In this document: positions 30,801-40,437 of the stretch, one piece after another
Numbering within the stretch: the first letter of the stretch is position 1
Layout of the letters: each line of letters opens with the position of its first letter
Assembly: GCA_003956705.1 (NCBI GenBank)
Contig: QZCP01000047.1
Coordinates: 83,743 to 147,742 of the forward strand
Origin: Brevipalpus yothersi
Taxonomy: Eukaryota > Arthropoda > Arachnida > Trombidiformes > Tenuipalpidae
DNA length: 64,000 bases
Direction of reading: 5' to 3'
Notes under the pieces: generated by a model
What the model was told of the DNA's origin: nothing
Database searches by the model: none
Seen by the model: only the letters and a program-made list of their open reading frames with translations
Translations under genes and position numbers: made by a program

Positions 30801-33569
30801 TAGTTTTTCCATGATCTCAATATCACTCTTCGTGAATGAAAATTTTCTCTCTTTTCGAACCAATCGATAAAGAGGTTCGACTATCTTGGCATAATTCTCA
30901 ATATACCTAGAGAAATAGTTGACTAATCCTAAGAAGCTTTGGAGTTCACGAATATTTCGTGGAGGAGGAATAGATAAAATTTGCTCAACTTTTCTGGGAT
31001 TTGGTTTGATTCCATCACCAGATGCAACATGTCCTAAGAAATCGAATTCTTTGGAACCAAAGTCGGTTTTGGTGATTTTTACTTTGAATCCCCATTCTAT
31101 TAATCTATCTAAAACTAAACTAAGGTTTTCGACGAGTTTCTCGAAGGAATCACCGAATACACAAATGTCGTCGAAATAGCCTAGACATAACTTGTACTGA
31201 TAGGTTCCAAGCATCGTATTCACGATGTATTGGAAATAAAATGGAGCGTCAACAAGACCCATAGGCAAACGATTGTACATATATTTCTTATCGGGAGTCA
31301 CGAAGACTGTTTTCGGGCGTTCTTTAGGCGGGAGCTCTAATTGGTAATAGCCATGAAGAAGATCTAACGTTGCGAAATATCGCTTATTCTGTAGAGCGGT
31401 AAGAAAATCATCTATTCTAGGCATGGGATATCGTTTGCGTTTTATGCGTTTGTTAAGCTCACGATAGTCAACGACTAATCGCCAGCATCCATCAGGCTTA
31501 GAAACTAAAAGTGCTGGAGATCCTCCAGGTGAAGTAGTCTCAGAAATAATTCCTGCAGATTCTAACTCTGAACAAACAGAAGAAAAGGCTAATCGCTTGA
31601 CAGCGGAACAAGGATAGGGTTTTTCATAGGGAATAATTTCATCACCTATGTCAATGCGAATATTACATTTTTCGTGCGGAACGAAACCTAATTCGGTAGA
31701 ATCACGAGCAAAAGCTTGTCTTTTCGTGAGTAGCATTTCGAGCATTCGTGCTCGCTCGAATTCGGAAAGATCGGAACTAATTTGTTGAGAGAAAAGATCT
31801 GACCAAGAGATAAACTTCGTGTCATCAATTGCCAGAACTCGATCAACTTCCTTTTCATGCAAGAATTTGATTAAAAGACAATAAGTCGAATTGCGAGATC
31901 TTTTGGGAGAGATATCTTGGTCAGACACGGAGTCTGATTGAACTAACTTATTCTTGAGTTCAATAACTTGAGGCTCAATTTCATAAACTGGATCAGGAGG
32001 AGGTCCCATGGAAGTGATTTCTCGAATTTCTTCATCATCACACAATCTCATTTCCATGTGGAGAGGAGTTTTGTATGGGAAATTTGCAATAACCTCATGT
32101 CCTGATGACCTAATTTTGATGTCCGTTTCGTATAGAGCAAGCAAATGACATCCAAGCAATAATTTAGGAGTAAAATTCGGTAAAACGAAAATTTCTTGTG
32201 AGAAACCTGTGGTAGACTGACCATGTCGAGTAAGGACGAAAATAGAACCTACTGTGGTAACACCCACATTTTCTAAACCATAGAGAGGATAGGGTTCACC
32301 TTTGATTGGCCATTTAAGGCTTTTGGCTAAATCATGATCAATAATGGAAATGTGTGAACAAGAGTCACAGCATGCTGATACTTTTCTATCACTGGAATCT
32401 GATTCTGAGTGGAGAATAACGTCTACTCTTGGAAAAACTCTAGGAGTAACACAATGCATCCTGCGGAATTTTCGATACATTTTCTTAATGTATTCGGAGT
32501 AAGAGTCAACTTCGGAATCAGTCAAGACCTCGTCGTGAGAATCTTCCTCTTCTTCTTCTACGGCAGAAGAAGTTGGTTGATCGATATCAAAAAGATTCGA
32601 CTCACCGAGAGTCTCAAAGAGTTCTGGTGTAGAATATTCTTTCCTCTTACCTCTACTATCAGCTTCCTCAATGAGAAGTTGTAATTCAGTTTCAATTTCA
32701 ACCTCACCGGCAAATGGCGGCGGTTGGTGTGGCTCACAGCTGACTGGTGATGACGGTTGAGAAGCTGGTTGGTAAGGATCAGTGGTGATTATAAGAGATG
32801 GTTTCTCTTTTTGCCATGAAAGAGAAGGTTGAGAAGCACCAGAATCTTGAGCACTCTGTTGTGGTCGATTGGTAGGCAATTTTGGCTGAACTGGGCGATT
32901 CACTTGTTGAGATCGAGATGGATTGGATCGGCAATCGGTCCGATAATGTCCTGACTTGCCACATCCATAGCAGACAATGGGTTCAGTTTTCCGTGGAGGA
33001 AACTTGTGGTGATGATTTGTGGACGCACGCGTATCACGAAAATTACCTTGAGCTGGTTTCCTTGGTTCATAGCGATTGAATGATCGTTGAGGTTGATGAG
33101 TAGCGCGTTGCTGAGATCTCATCAAACGAACTTGATTCATTTGTTGTTCGTCCTTAAAATCATTGTGAAAATGAACCATTACATTGGTGAGCATCTCTAA
33201 ATCTAGACCTGCACCTTTCTTTGTTACTTTCTTGCGTAACTCGCGAGGGATTTTATTCTTAACATGCGTGAGAACTATTTCGGGATCAATAGAATCCGAG
33301 TTGGAACGCTGCTTAAGCTTCTCTGTTAGAGTATGGATGAACTCTATAGGATCATCCTTTGGGTGATAGCGTAAGTTTTGAATCTCATTCTCAAGGAGGT
33401 AGAATTTTGGGCTATTGCAAATGATTGACCTAACTTTAGACAAATAATCCTCGAAATTGATGATACCTAACTGGTCAACTGAAATGATGGCATTCCGAAT
33501 GTCACCGTAGGCATTTCGCTTGAGAACTAATATTTTCTCACTATCGGTTAATGGAGAATTGAGAAGCTT
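27900..33569 (-). CDS. Gypsy Gag (CA-NC) to Pol polyprotein: protease, reverse transcriptase, RNase H, integrase
   Basis: The frame is open from the codon after the TGA at 33570-33572; the first Met is at 33443 (1847 aa from there). Residues from that Met: capsid-like helices up to about 120; zinc knuckle CYGCGKSGHYRTDC near 157-170; acidic linker; retropepsin-like region near 355, where the expected D-S/T-G reads CCDSCSH; reverse transcriptase about 600-810 with SKPDGCWRLVVDYRELN, LPMGLVDAP and active site YFDD; RNase H starting TRLAVDACHTA; integrase zinc finger (H..H..CLKC) and D,D,E core (MELDVMG, TDQGRNF, HPQSQGIVERTN). After the integrase, about 400 residues are Ser/Glu/Lys-rich without a recognised domain. 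It copies the element's RNA into DNA and integrates it. The DSC instead of DSG in protease is unusual. Confidence 0.93.
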   Translation of the reverse strand, partial: KLLNSPLTDSEKILVLKRNAYGDIRNAIISVDQLGIINFEDYLSKVRSIICNSPKFYLLENEIQNLRYHPKDDPIEFIHTLTEKLKQRSNSDSIDPEIVLTHVKNKIPRELRKKVTKKGAGLDLEMLTNVMVHFHNDFKDEQQMNQVRLMRSQQRATHQPQRSFNRYEPRKPAQGNFRDTRASTNHHHKFPPRKTEPIVCYGCGKSGHYRTDCRSNPSRSQQVNRPVQPKLPTNRPQQSAQDSGASQPSLSWQKEKPSLIITTDPYQPASQPSSPVSCEPHQPPPFAGEVEIETELQLLIEEADSRGKRKEYSTPELFETLGESNLFDIDQPTSSAVEEEEEDSHDEVLTDSEVDSYSEYIKKMYRKFRRMHCVTPRVFPRVDVILHSESDSSDRKVSACCDSCSHISIIDHDLAKSLKWPIKGEPYPLYGLENVGVTTVGSIFVLTRHGQSTTGFSQEIFVLPNFTPKLLLGCHLLALYETDIKIRSSGHEVIANFPYKTPLHMEMRLCDDEEIREITSMGPPPDPVYEIEPQVIELKNKLVQSDSVSDQDISPKRSRNSTYCLLIKFLHEKEVDRVLAIDDTKFISWSDLFSQQISSDLSEFERARMLEMLLTKRQAFARDSTELGFVPHEKCNIRIDIGDEIIPYEKPYPCSAVKRLAFSSVCSELESAGIISETTSPGGSPALLVSKPDGCWRLVVDYRELNKRIKRKRYPMPRIDDFLTALQNKRYFATLDLLHGYYQLELPPKERPKTVFVTPDKKYMYNRLPMGLVDAPFYFQYIVNTMLGTYQYKLCLGYFDDICVFGDSFEKLVENLSLVLDRLIEWGFKVKITKTDFGSKEFDFLGHVASGDGIKPNPRKVEQILSIPPPRNIRELQSFLGLVNYFSRYIENYAKIVEPLYRLVRKERKFSFTKSDIEIMEKLKKALANNCMLYHFSPSRKTRLAVDACHTAVGGILLQHHEEHDGWKPVNFFGQKLKPYQINYTVSEKECFAIIVGIERNRQYLEGIEFEILTDHHALCQLPSTKFKNGRIERWAIMLSAFRYTVTYLEGKYHPADCLSRNPNEWAHRKGEPNSNCQDELFEAYIVMNYPSVKDQLDAGKLHDKKPQIDIDSVEHESFSQFAKNQINSPVYKPIIAAPREQAPPRLYKKYSKKYVLIESILYRKPTRKRPYHRLMVDTSTLNDIFKSEHGDPLGGHFGFDKTYFNISRKYDHPNLVNHLKTLTASCLKCVTGKTSTHPTFIKQMKPVGKFPMQIMELDVMGPVPASYKQNQLIVVMVDSLTRFVLAKPIRNQRAKNIIKFLDETFQQFGYPEVIQTDQGRNFISAELNDYFTEKKVKHRVPTPYHPQSQGIVERTNSTLGTQLRILVQGNPLRAWDTFVGPAVFSINNSLNRSTGFAPASLMFGKQFRKPSDSSLPSFQQEDDVTLNRRRAREKLLRNQLKYIESDRSTKSPIEKGQIVFMRQHLADSGKKLSPVFKGPFLVLDRFGAALRVLDIARKRTFNANVSQCKRYRGVLTPSMHAAIAIHFPSSDHSRRSSDRPSLANKRNEKSNTTKKIRSSTLTSPQDRHEAISSEDSETFSESNENERELEIGQENDQLEHLSVFPNQFESELFSSTEEEEEHEEEKKIEATTDVAKTQRKEAKVKPNIVSNVHREHFTPHSKDKDLSNALTKRSTEQPKGKPFVKHSEKNFNSECVQQQSPRLQENFLEPGHMQPVITSSNSISKVDTLPSETDSVSNDDEPIAARVRKRSDRKFRIPPPFLYSFLILRGSSSPSSDHLSPLEHDEDEFSLSFPLSFKTDHRDQDSTSSKLLPFSHLSFSLQNDCRFDLRDHHCHFNSYYPHGNKIISISLHWSGHRGQFSEVSKHFPLSGLRDHLFPLPGPGPKKNT

Positions 33570-34514
33570 TCATCGTGTTTCGTTAATCCACACGAATGGA
33601 TCTTTGATGGGCTTGAGCTCCATCGAATAAACTAATTTGTTGAACTTGGTGTTCATAGGCTGAGAGCTATCATGACGCGGAGTCACGGTGTCATTCGGTA
33701 TGACAACATCTGATTCGTTCGGCTGAATCGAGTGCCTCAGAGTTTGACCATTCTGTACTAATGGCTGAGAGGGAAGTGGAACGGATCCATGATTATCTTC
33801 ATCGGCTGAAGATGAGATGGAGGAACTACTGCTCGATGCAGTACCTAACATTCTTGATTTAAGAGAACGTAATTTTGATTTGGAAGTGATTCTGAGGTTC
33901 GAGGTTTCGATTACCTCATTAGGAAGACAGCATAGGTCATCATCGGTTGATAGACCCAGATCATTTACAAGAATAAGGAATTCATCTTCGGGAAATCCTT
34001 TTTTCCGAAGTTTCTTCATCCATCGTGGAGAAGAGAAAACTCGCATTTCACTCGTCGTGATTTGCTCAAAATCTATTGGTAACTGATAAACTGAACCAAG
34101 AGTAAGAACTACTTGGCGTAGCTTGGCTAAGGCTAGCGAAGGAGGAAAAGAAACTAAAATACCATGCTTTTCTAGCATGTTCTGAACTGCTTCCGGTGAC
34201 GCACACGGAAGTAAAACTGGAGAACGAATCTCATCGGTGTCAGATACACCATTAAAATTTGAAGGCTGTGATAGGCTAGGAGGAGGAGAATCTCGATGAT
34301 TCACGGCGAATCTAATTGATTGCTCAACTTGAGTGGTCTGATCGTGGTGATCAACTCGAGCATCAATATCCTCAGCTAGATTACCTTCTGACTGTGATCG
34401 CGAAGATCGCAATAATTCTGCTTCGGCAGCAGCTTGTCTTGCTGCTCGTACAGCATTCGATGGACGGCCTGGACCTGATCTAGTGGTCAGTGTCATCGTG
34501 ACAGTGCCACACAC
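33570..34514 (-). CDS. N-terminal Gag segment of the Gypsy element, ending at an in-frame TGA
   Basis: 314 aa from ATG 34514, ending at TGA 33570-33572. The following codons stay open in the same frame into the rest of Gag-Pol, with no shift needed. It starts MCGTVTMTLTTRSGPGRPSN (an AT-hook-like GRPSN), then Ala/Ser/Gln-rich sequence and a helical region (KLRKKGFPEDEFLILVNDLG). The last residues (DPFVWINETR) lead into KLLNSPLTDSEK beyond the stop, so the TGA lies inside the capsid-like domain. Either a stop-codon readthrough signal or a fresh mutation in this copy. Confidence 0.8.
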   Translation of the reverse strand: MCGTVTMTLTTRSGPGRPSNAVRAARQAAAEAELLRSSRSQSEGNLAEDIDARVDHHDQTTQVEQSIRFAVNHRDSPPPSLSQPSNFNGVSDTDEIRSPVLLPCASPEAVQNMLEKHGILVSFPPSLALAKLRQVVLTLGSVYQLPIDFEQITTSEMRVFSSPRWMKKLRKKGFPEDEFLILVNDLGLSTDDDLCCLPNEVIETSNLRITSKSKLRSLKSRMLGTASSSSSSISSSADEDNHGSVPLPSQPLVQNGQTLRHSIQPNESDVVIPNDTVTPRHDSSQPMNTKFNKLVYSMELKPIKDPFVWINETR

Positions 34515-35390
34515 AAAGAGCTATAACACAAAGGGACAAAGGTTAAACACAAGAGCGGCGTGCTCGATAGGCTCGCACTCAAAAGGCTCCGTGCCTGTCA
34601 ACTTCACTCAATTTCTTGCACTCAGTTGACAGTCCACTTGTTAGCCTCCGTGGCTTCAACCGTCGTGGTTGTCTCAGTGGTTGTGTCTCTCTTACAGATG
34701 GAAAGGATGTGTGTGAACTCGGTGTCGCACAATCAGAGAAATGGAAAGAATGAGCCTTCGTGGCTTCAATAGACACGTCGTGTATCTTCAACAAGAGTTG
34801 GCGATTGAATGAGCTCAACTCACAAATACACAAGCGCGGAGCTTGTCACACAGTAGCGCGGAGCTTACTGGAACAACCAGAAATTCAACTGGTTATACAA
34901 CTGCTTGCGCGGCGCAAGAGTTGACTGAGTTATCCTTCAAACTCAGCGAAACAAAAGCGAACTTGGTTACGCAAGTTCAAAAATCTGCCTGAAAAACCTC
35001 ACGGAGAGGAAATGGAAATTAACCGTTGAACACTAACAACTGTTAGCAAAAGAAACTGAACTGGCTACACGGAGTAGCACAAAACAAACCTAACTCTCAC
35101 TAGTTAAACGAGAAACTCTGTTCTCCACGAACTTTGGTTGGGCAAGCTTACCTCCTATTCTCTATCTTCACTCGATGAGAGAATCTTGGTATGTCTTCAC
35201 TCGACTATACCGAATCGGAACTACCGATCTGAAAGGCCTCGGTGGCAATCACTGGCACACACGATGCTACCTTTCCAACTCAAACTGAGTTACCAGGGCG
35301 AAACCTGAAGCGAGGTGCTTCCACAACACAAATCGATCTGAACGACGAGTTCACTCGATCACTAATGCCTACTCGGCATCTCCACCATTT
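34515..35390 (-). other. Untranslated leader of the Gypsy element with dense hairpins
   Basis: 876 bases between the 5' LTR and the Gag ATG, with no long sense ORF. At least twelve hairpins are visible, for example at 34643, 34657, 34753, 34830, 34904, 35064, 35214, 35307, 35339 and 35365. Retroelement leaders usually carry dimerisation and packaging signals. Confidence 0.7.
35369..35388 (-). other. Putative primer-binding site
   Basis: On the sense strand, TGGTGGAGATGCCGAG begins two to three bases after the 5' LTR. The TGG start is what a tRNA 3' CCA end would pair with. I cannot name the tRNA. Confidence 0.5.
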
Positions 35391-35967
35391 TGTGGGAAAA
35401 TTACTGAACACGATACTAAATAGCACTAAAACTAAGCACGATAGAGCACCGAGCTCAATAACTTCTGACTTCACCAACCTATGAGGGCCGCTCACGGTTG
35501 ATAGGCGCACAAAGACCTAAGGGACCGATCGTAGGCAACAGCACACCGAGTGCAACTCAACTAGAGAGCAAAATAAGTTTAATGAGAGTACTAAGATGGG
35601 TACAAAACTACTATGGCCACGGTGGCCAAGAATCGGGCAGAGTGACGACTTGTTCTGGAGGGTAGAAGCAAGTGTCCAGAATGGGAAACGGTTTCGGCTT
35701 TTATACCCTGGGCTCACGGAGAGCCAGGATATGGAAGAGAGAAGGAAGCGGAAGACCAACCGATGGTCAGTAACATCCGTGGGAACATATGTGCAGCATC
35801 GCGCTGCCAGATGGTCACGTAGACCAAGGGCCGAAAATATAGGTCAGCAATGAAATATATGAGGAAATAGCATAAGAAGTTGTATCAAATGTATAAATGC
35901 AATTATAAAATGAATTGGATGGATGCTGACGAAGCATCATCGGGGTGGCAGACTAATTCTGCTAACA
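35391..35967 (-). repeat. 5' LTR of the Gypsy element
   Basis: 577 bp, the partner of 22681-23257. It should hold the element promoter on the minus strand. Confidence 0.95.
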
Positions 35968-35971
35968 CTAC

Positions 35972-37875
35972 GATAATTGATACTGTTGAATAGGTCGGTA
36001 AATTCATCGTTTGATTGATCAATTTTATTTATCTGATCGAATATCGAAATACATGTAGTCCCATTTGAATTGATAGATGGATTTTCAATATTATTATCTC
36101 ACTCTTACCAACGATTGGTGGTAACGATCGGCCCGATTCAGATCGATTGGAGGTTTTTATTGAGATAAACCTCGACAAGTCTATGACTTGAGAATTGACC
36201 CGATGTAATTAGGAAAGGTTTCTCTAAAAATCTGGAGGTTCAAGTTTCTATTCATCCATGATTTATGAATAAATAGTCAAAGATTCATTCATGGAAATCT
36301 GGAGACCTAAAACTTTATTTAGAACATGATAATTCAACTAAATTCAGAACGATTCATGTTTCTTATTTCTCGAGCAACCGACCAGGTTGCCAATCAGAAT
36401 AGTAACGAATAGAATCATTTAAAATGAGAGATTATCAGGTATTCTCTTGTCCAGTCATGATTATAATCAATTATCATCCACCTTCTCCAAACTTCACCAT
36501 ACTCCAGGATCCATTGAACGATGGTCCGCAAGCTGCGAGTTGCATCAACATATAATACCAAAGGCTTGGTAAATGAAGAGGGCTGAGTTTTGGTCTTATC
36601 TCCAATTTGTATGAGTCAATGAAAACTCGTATTCGAATGTGCGTAGATAACAATAGTTCTCAGATTCCTTACTGAACTTTGTGATGAAATTCATTCCCAA
36701 TTTTCCGACTTCTCACTACACTGTACTTGTCACTTGTTTTATCATATTCAGTGTGAGCTCACGATAAGCTTATGAGTATCGAGAGTCTGTTTGTAACAAT
36801 CATCTAGAAAAACAGCTGTATCTCCTCATCTCATATCCTTCACATTTCGAATCACGTAACTGTAAGCCTAGCAATTGTTAGAAAGATTTTGATCTGGCAC
36901 AACAGCGTCCCATTCACAGAAGAATGAGTACTGTATAACTAACTAGGTAGGTTAAGAATGAAATTCGAAAATTCCAAGAAGAAGCTATAAAATCGGAGTA
37001 ACTCAAGGACTCAACTACATGAAACTTTGAAATAAATGATGTATCCAACTGGCCAATTGAGTATGAGAGGTGATTTTTCTGCTATCACTCTATGATTGCC
37101 TTCGTTCCACAGTTGAACTGGGTCATCTCATGATTATAAATCCCAAGCAATGTGAAAAATCGAAAGTTTTAGCAATCGTTGAACTTCACCACGAGAGCCA
37201 CAAAATTCGCGCTTCTCTGCTTTGTAGTTCACAAAGTTAGTGGACATGCTCACTAATATATTGAAAGGAGCAGATGTGAATAACGGTAAATATTGACTTT
37301 CACTTCGACAATAGAAAGCGGTTGCCAACTCACTGGATGAATAGAACGGATTGAAATTCAGTGTTCACCTCGAATGAATAACTCTCATGATGGATGATCC
37401 ATCATGGATCATCAATTAAAGTTCAAATGGACTTAGTCCTCTGAACTGAAAGTAGGTAACGTGAACATTTTCAATCTTAGTTGAACCAAATAGTAATGTG
37501 AATGCTCTCGTGATGAATCAATCTTTCTCTTTCATTTGATTATGTTACCACACGAGCTATGATTATCACCTGGACAGTCCCATATTTATTATCTAAAATG
37601 GGATGGAAATTTCGAACAGAAACATTTAAAAGAGATGAATTGATTAAATCACCCGTAACTCAACTCATAATCTCATTGTAGACTAGTCTGTTCATTTGGT
37701 TTTCAAGAACTCTCTGAGTGAATTATTCCGTCTTCTACCATGAAATTATTGGTTATACTGACGATTTTGAGAAGAATCATGTGAGAAGATTGAATTCATC
37801 ATTTCATCATTGATTCTTTTTCATGGCTCCAGTGAATTATTTTGTTTAACGAGTTCAAATTTTTGTCTACTCACG
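35972..37875. other. 1.9 kb without recognised gene
   Basis: AT-rich, with only ORFs under 65 codons. A short upstream ORF (ATG 37824, nine codons) precedes the kinase start. Confidence 0.5.
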
Positions 37876-39015
37876 ATGTCTTCAGCCTCTGAGTTTAAGC
37901 CTATCAGTTCACAGTATGCTGTTGAACTATGTGCAAACCTAATGAGCTGGGAAACGGTGGTGGATCAAATTCAGTGCTCTCCAATTCTTCGTGGTAAATC
38001 CAATCAACTATTCATTTGTCAACTCAAGGAATCAGCCTCGAAATCACTATCAAAACAAATGGTTTCCAGAACACCACAGCCGACTAAAGTCATTGTTCGG
38101 TTCTATGGCAGTGAACATACTGGTAAAGGTAATCGTTACAAGAGTATGAGTGACGAAAATGAAGTGGAGTTGATGCGAATTCTCAATCAACGTGGAATGG
38201 GACCGAAAGTTTACGCTACATTCGATGGTGGACGAATTGAAGAGTTTGTTGAGTCTACACCGATGTTGCATCGAGATTTGATAACAACTTCGATGATGAA
38301 AATTCTTGGACAGAAGGTGGCTCAGTTCAATTTGTTGGAACACAGAAATCTTGTTAGTGAATGTGATATATTCCACATGTTCGAGTCTCTGCGAGCTAAG
38401 CTCAGCGAAAAGTTGATTGATATCGAGAAAAAAATTGATCTGAAATTTTGCGAGGAGGAAAAAATTGAATGGCAGACAATCAAAGCGTTCACATCAAGTA
38501 ATATGATAGACAATGCTATCCAAGTCTGCCGGGAACACTTTAAGACGGACGTTTTTGCTCACCTTGATTTGAATTATACGAACTTCTTGCTTATCAAGAC
38601 ACAGGAAGTGAACAATAATATTTCATCAAGCCAGCTAGATATCATGCTGATTGATTTCGAAAATTGTACGGTAACAAGTCGAGGAGTGGAATTGGGAAAA
38701 TTCTTTGGTGAGCTTTGTTATGAGGAAGACAACTATCACTCTTTACCTTGTAACTTGTATGAAGAATTGATCAAGATTTTCTGTGAAAGTTATACCGACG
38801 AATGGACAAAAAGTGACCAATACTGTCACCATGTGACCGAAACAGTTGACTATTTGCTGGAAGAAGCCAAATTGGGAATGCTTTTCAGCACAATTTTCCA
38901 CATAGTATGGGCACAAATACATCCTAATTTTCCCAATCAATCGCTCATGAATAATGTATTGAATAGAATTGATCTATTCAAAAGATGCAATGAAAGGTGG
39001 CAATTATTTAAATAA
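37876..39015 (+). CDS. Choline/ethanolamine kinase family protein, intronless
   Basis: 379 aa from ATG 37876 (MSSASEFKPISSQ); the frame upstream is open but has no ATG in a better context. Key residues match the family: N-lobe IVRFYGSEHTGKGN, the Brenner motif FAHLDLNYTNFLL (H-x-D-x4-N, catalytic Asp and Mg-binding Asn) near residues 230-242, and MLIDFENCTVTSRGVELGKFF (the D-F-E of the choline kinase motif). Known role: ATP-dependent phosphorylation of choline or ethanolamine, the first step of the Kennedy phospholipid pathway, in the cytosol. Substrate preference cannot be read from sequence. The lack of introns in an intron-rich neighbourhood suggests a retrocopy or intron loss. A broken relative lies at 49580-50062. 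Confidence 0.9.
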   Translation: MSSASEFKPISSQYAVELCANLMSWETVVDQIQCSPILRGKSNQLFICQLKESASKSLSKQMVSRTPQPTKVIVRFYGSEHTGKGNRYKSMSDENEVELMRILNQRGMGPKVYATFDGGRIEEFVESTPMLHRDLITTSMMKILGQKVAQFNLLEHRNLVSECDIFHMFESLRAKLSEKLIDIEKKIDLKFCEEEKIEWQTIKAFTSSNMIDNAIQVCREHFKTDVFAHLDLNYTNFLLIKTQEVNNNISSSQLDIMLIDFENCTVTSRGVELGKFFGELCYEEDNYHSLPCNLYEELIKIFCESYTDEWTKSDQYCHHVTETVDYLLEEAKLGMLFSTIFHIVWAQIHPNFPNQSLMNNVLNRIDLFKRCNERWQLFK

Positions 39016-39084
39016 ATTGTTTACAGATATATCAAAGTTATTAAAGTCAATGCACAGATCGAGATCATCAAAGAACAATAGTCC

Positions 39085-40337
39085 GAAGCAGCCATTTGGA
39101 CATCAGAGATAATGTACAATAATATGATTTAGATCGATTTAGATCAATTGAACAACGAACAAATAGAAGATCTGAAAATCTTTCATCCAGGATTTCGATA
39201 CACTGATGTGCTATGGCCTGACATGGTTCCAAGCAACGATATAGAATTTGATAGGAGGATACTTCACACCAATATAAAAGTTGCGAATGATTTGAACAAT
39301 AATACACTTCGCTGTAAAAGTGGATCATTGAGTACTCATTCACGATTTTCATTCAATAGTCAGCGTAAAAGTCGCTTAGAATTACTGCAAGATAAATCTC
39401 CATACAAAGCTCTGCTTGGTTGGTTCCCAATTTGTGGAGCAATGTTGATACAAATAACTGGTGGCTTGATAATGGAACATGCACTAAAAAATTTCGCAAA
39501 GCTAGCTGCTTTTCAGCCAGTGATTAAAGGTAAAAACATTTGAAATTTATGGAGGGAAGAGATGGAAATCAGTGAATTTTTTCATCCATTTTTAGGGTTT
39601 TTCTTGAGATTCCTATCTATATTCAAGAATTTTATTCTAATTTCCGTTTCAAATTTTTGCAAATATCAGGAGTTGGTGGAAACTTGGCAGCTATTCAGAC
39701 CAGTCGAATATCAACTAATCTTCATTGTTTTACTGTAGAAAAATGCTTTTCTGATGGTGGTCTCAAAGTCCCGGGAAAGTTTTTTTTCAAAAATCTGAGT
39801 GAGTAATCAATGGCTTAGTATTGATTTGATTTTTTCACTTGGAAATTAGGCAACACTAATTAGTCCATTAATTTTACAGGGGCTCACTCCACTATTGCAA
39901 GATTATTGCTTCTTTACTAGAAAATTGTCATGTCTTATTGCCTCATCAAACTTGCCTACAATCATTTTACCATGAAATCATCATTCTTCATTTACTATAT
40001 TGTAACAGCTGTTGTCCAAGTGGCCATCTTGATACAAATATCTTACTCGTTGGTACATTTCTTATGGAAAAGAGGTTTTAGCCCTGACAATTCAGCTCTA
40101 TCGTTCCTGACTGCCTTCGGAGACTTAATTGGATCAGCTCTACTAGCAATAGCGTTCATAGTTATGATGCTATTTAAAGACATTAATGCTACAAGTGATC
40201 CAATTTTAATACCCACAGGTAATTACACTCAAATACACATACACTTCATCTTACTCATTCTATGTTCTATGTTCTATTTTTACAGTCATACCAGACATGA
40301 CCACAACTCTAGCGGCACATTTCTTCGACGATGGTTG
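39085..40337 (+). pseudogene. SLC41 pseudogene with in-frame 660-bp deletion (copy E)
   Basis: Closest to copy H. The 5' part of exon 1 is missing. The remaining exon 1 goes straight from SPYKALL to GWFPICGAM near 39417, skipping what in copy H is 53156-53815, exactly 660 bp or 220 codons, so nearly all of MgtE repeat 1 is gone without a frame change. Exon 2 (near 39669-39802) is open. Exon 3 (from about 39881) has TAG where copy H has TCG (ARLLLLY then stop), followed by a small indel. Its remainder and exon 4 (ending HFF-DDG region at 40335-40337) are recognisable. Non-functional as a transporter. Confidence 0.9.
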
Positions 40338-40437
40338 AAAGAACAATTAGCCACTAAAAAAATTCTCCATGATGTTCAGAGCTTATTGATGATAATTATC
40401 GATCGCTTTAAAATATTAATATTAATATTAATATGAT

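Larger units (their letters stand above)
22681..35967 (-). mobile_element. Ty3/Gypsy LTR retrotransposon, 13.3 kb, nearly complete and young
   Basis: Two 577-bp LTRs (22681-23257 and 35391-35967) begin TG, end CA and differ at one position I can find (near 22859). Flanking direct repeat CTAC lies at 22677-22680 and 35968-35971. Coding direction is minus, so the 5' LTR is the right one. Order: leader 35390-34515, Gag start 34514, Gag-Pol to 27900, a third ORF to 23320, purine-rich tract, 3' LTR. Protease-RT-RNaseH-integrase order and RT motif YFDD place it in Ty3/Gypsy. Length is well above the usual 5-8 kb because of a long pol tail, a 1.4-kilocodon third ORF and a 0.9-kb leader. One in-frame TGA interrupts Gag. 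LTR near-identity implies very recent insertion. The whole element carries an extraordinary density of small hairpins. Confidence 0.95.

Noticed and set aside
22681..35967. Hairpins as a CRISPR array or a tandem repeat family
   Set aside because: Stems differ in sequence and spacing is irregular; no repeated unit, and the sequence is eukaryotic.
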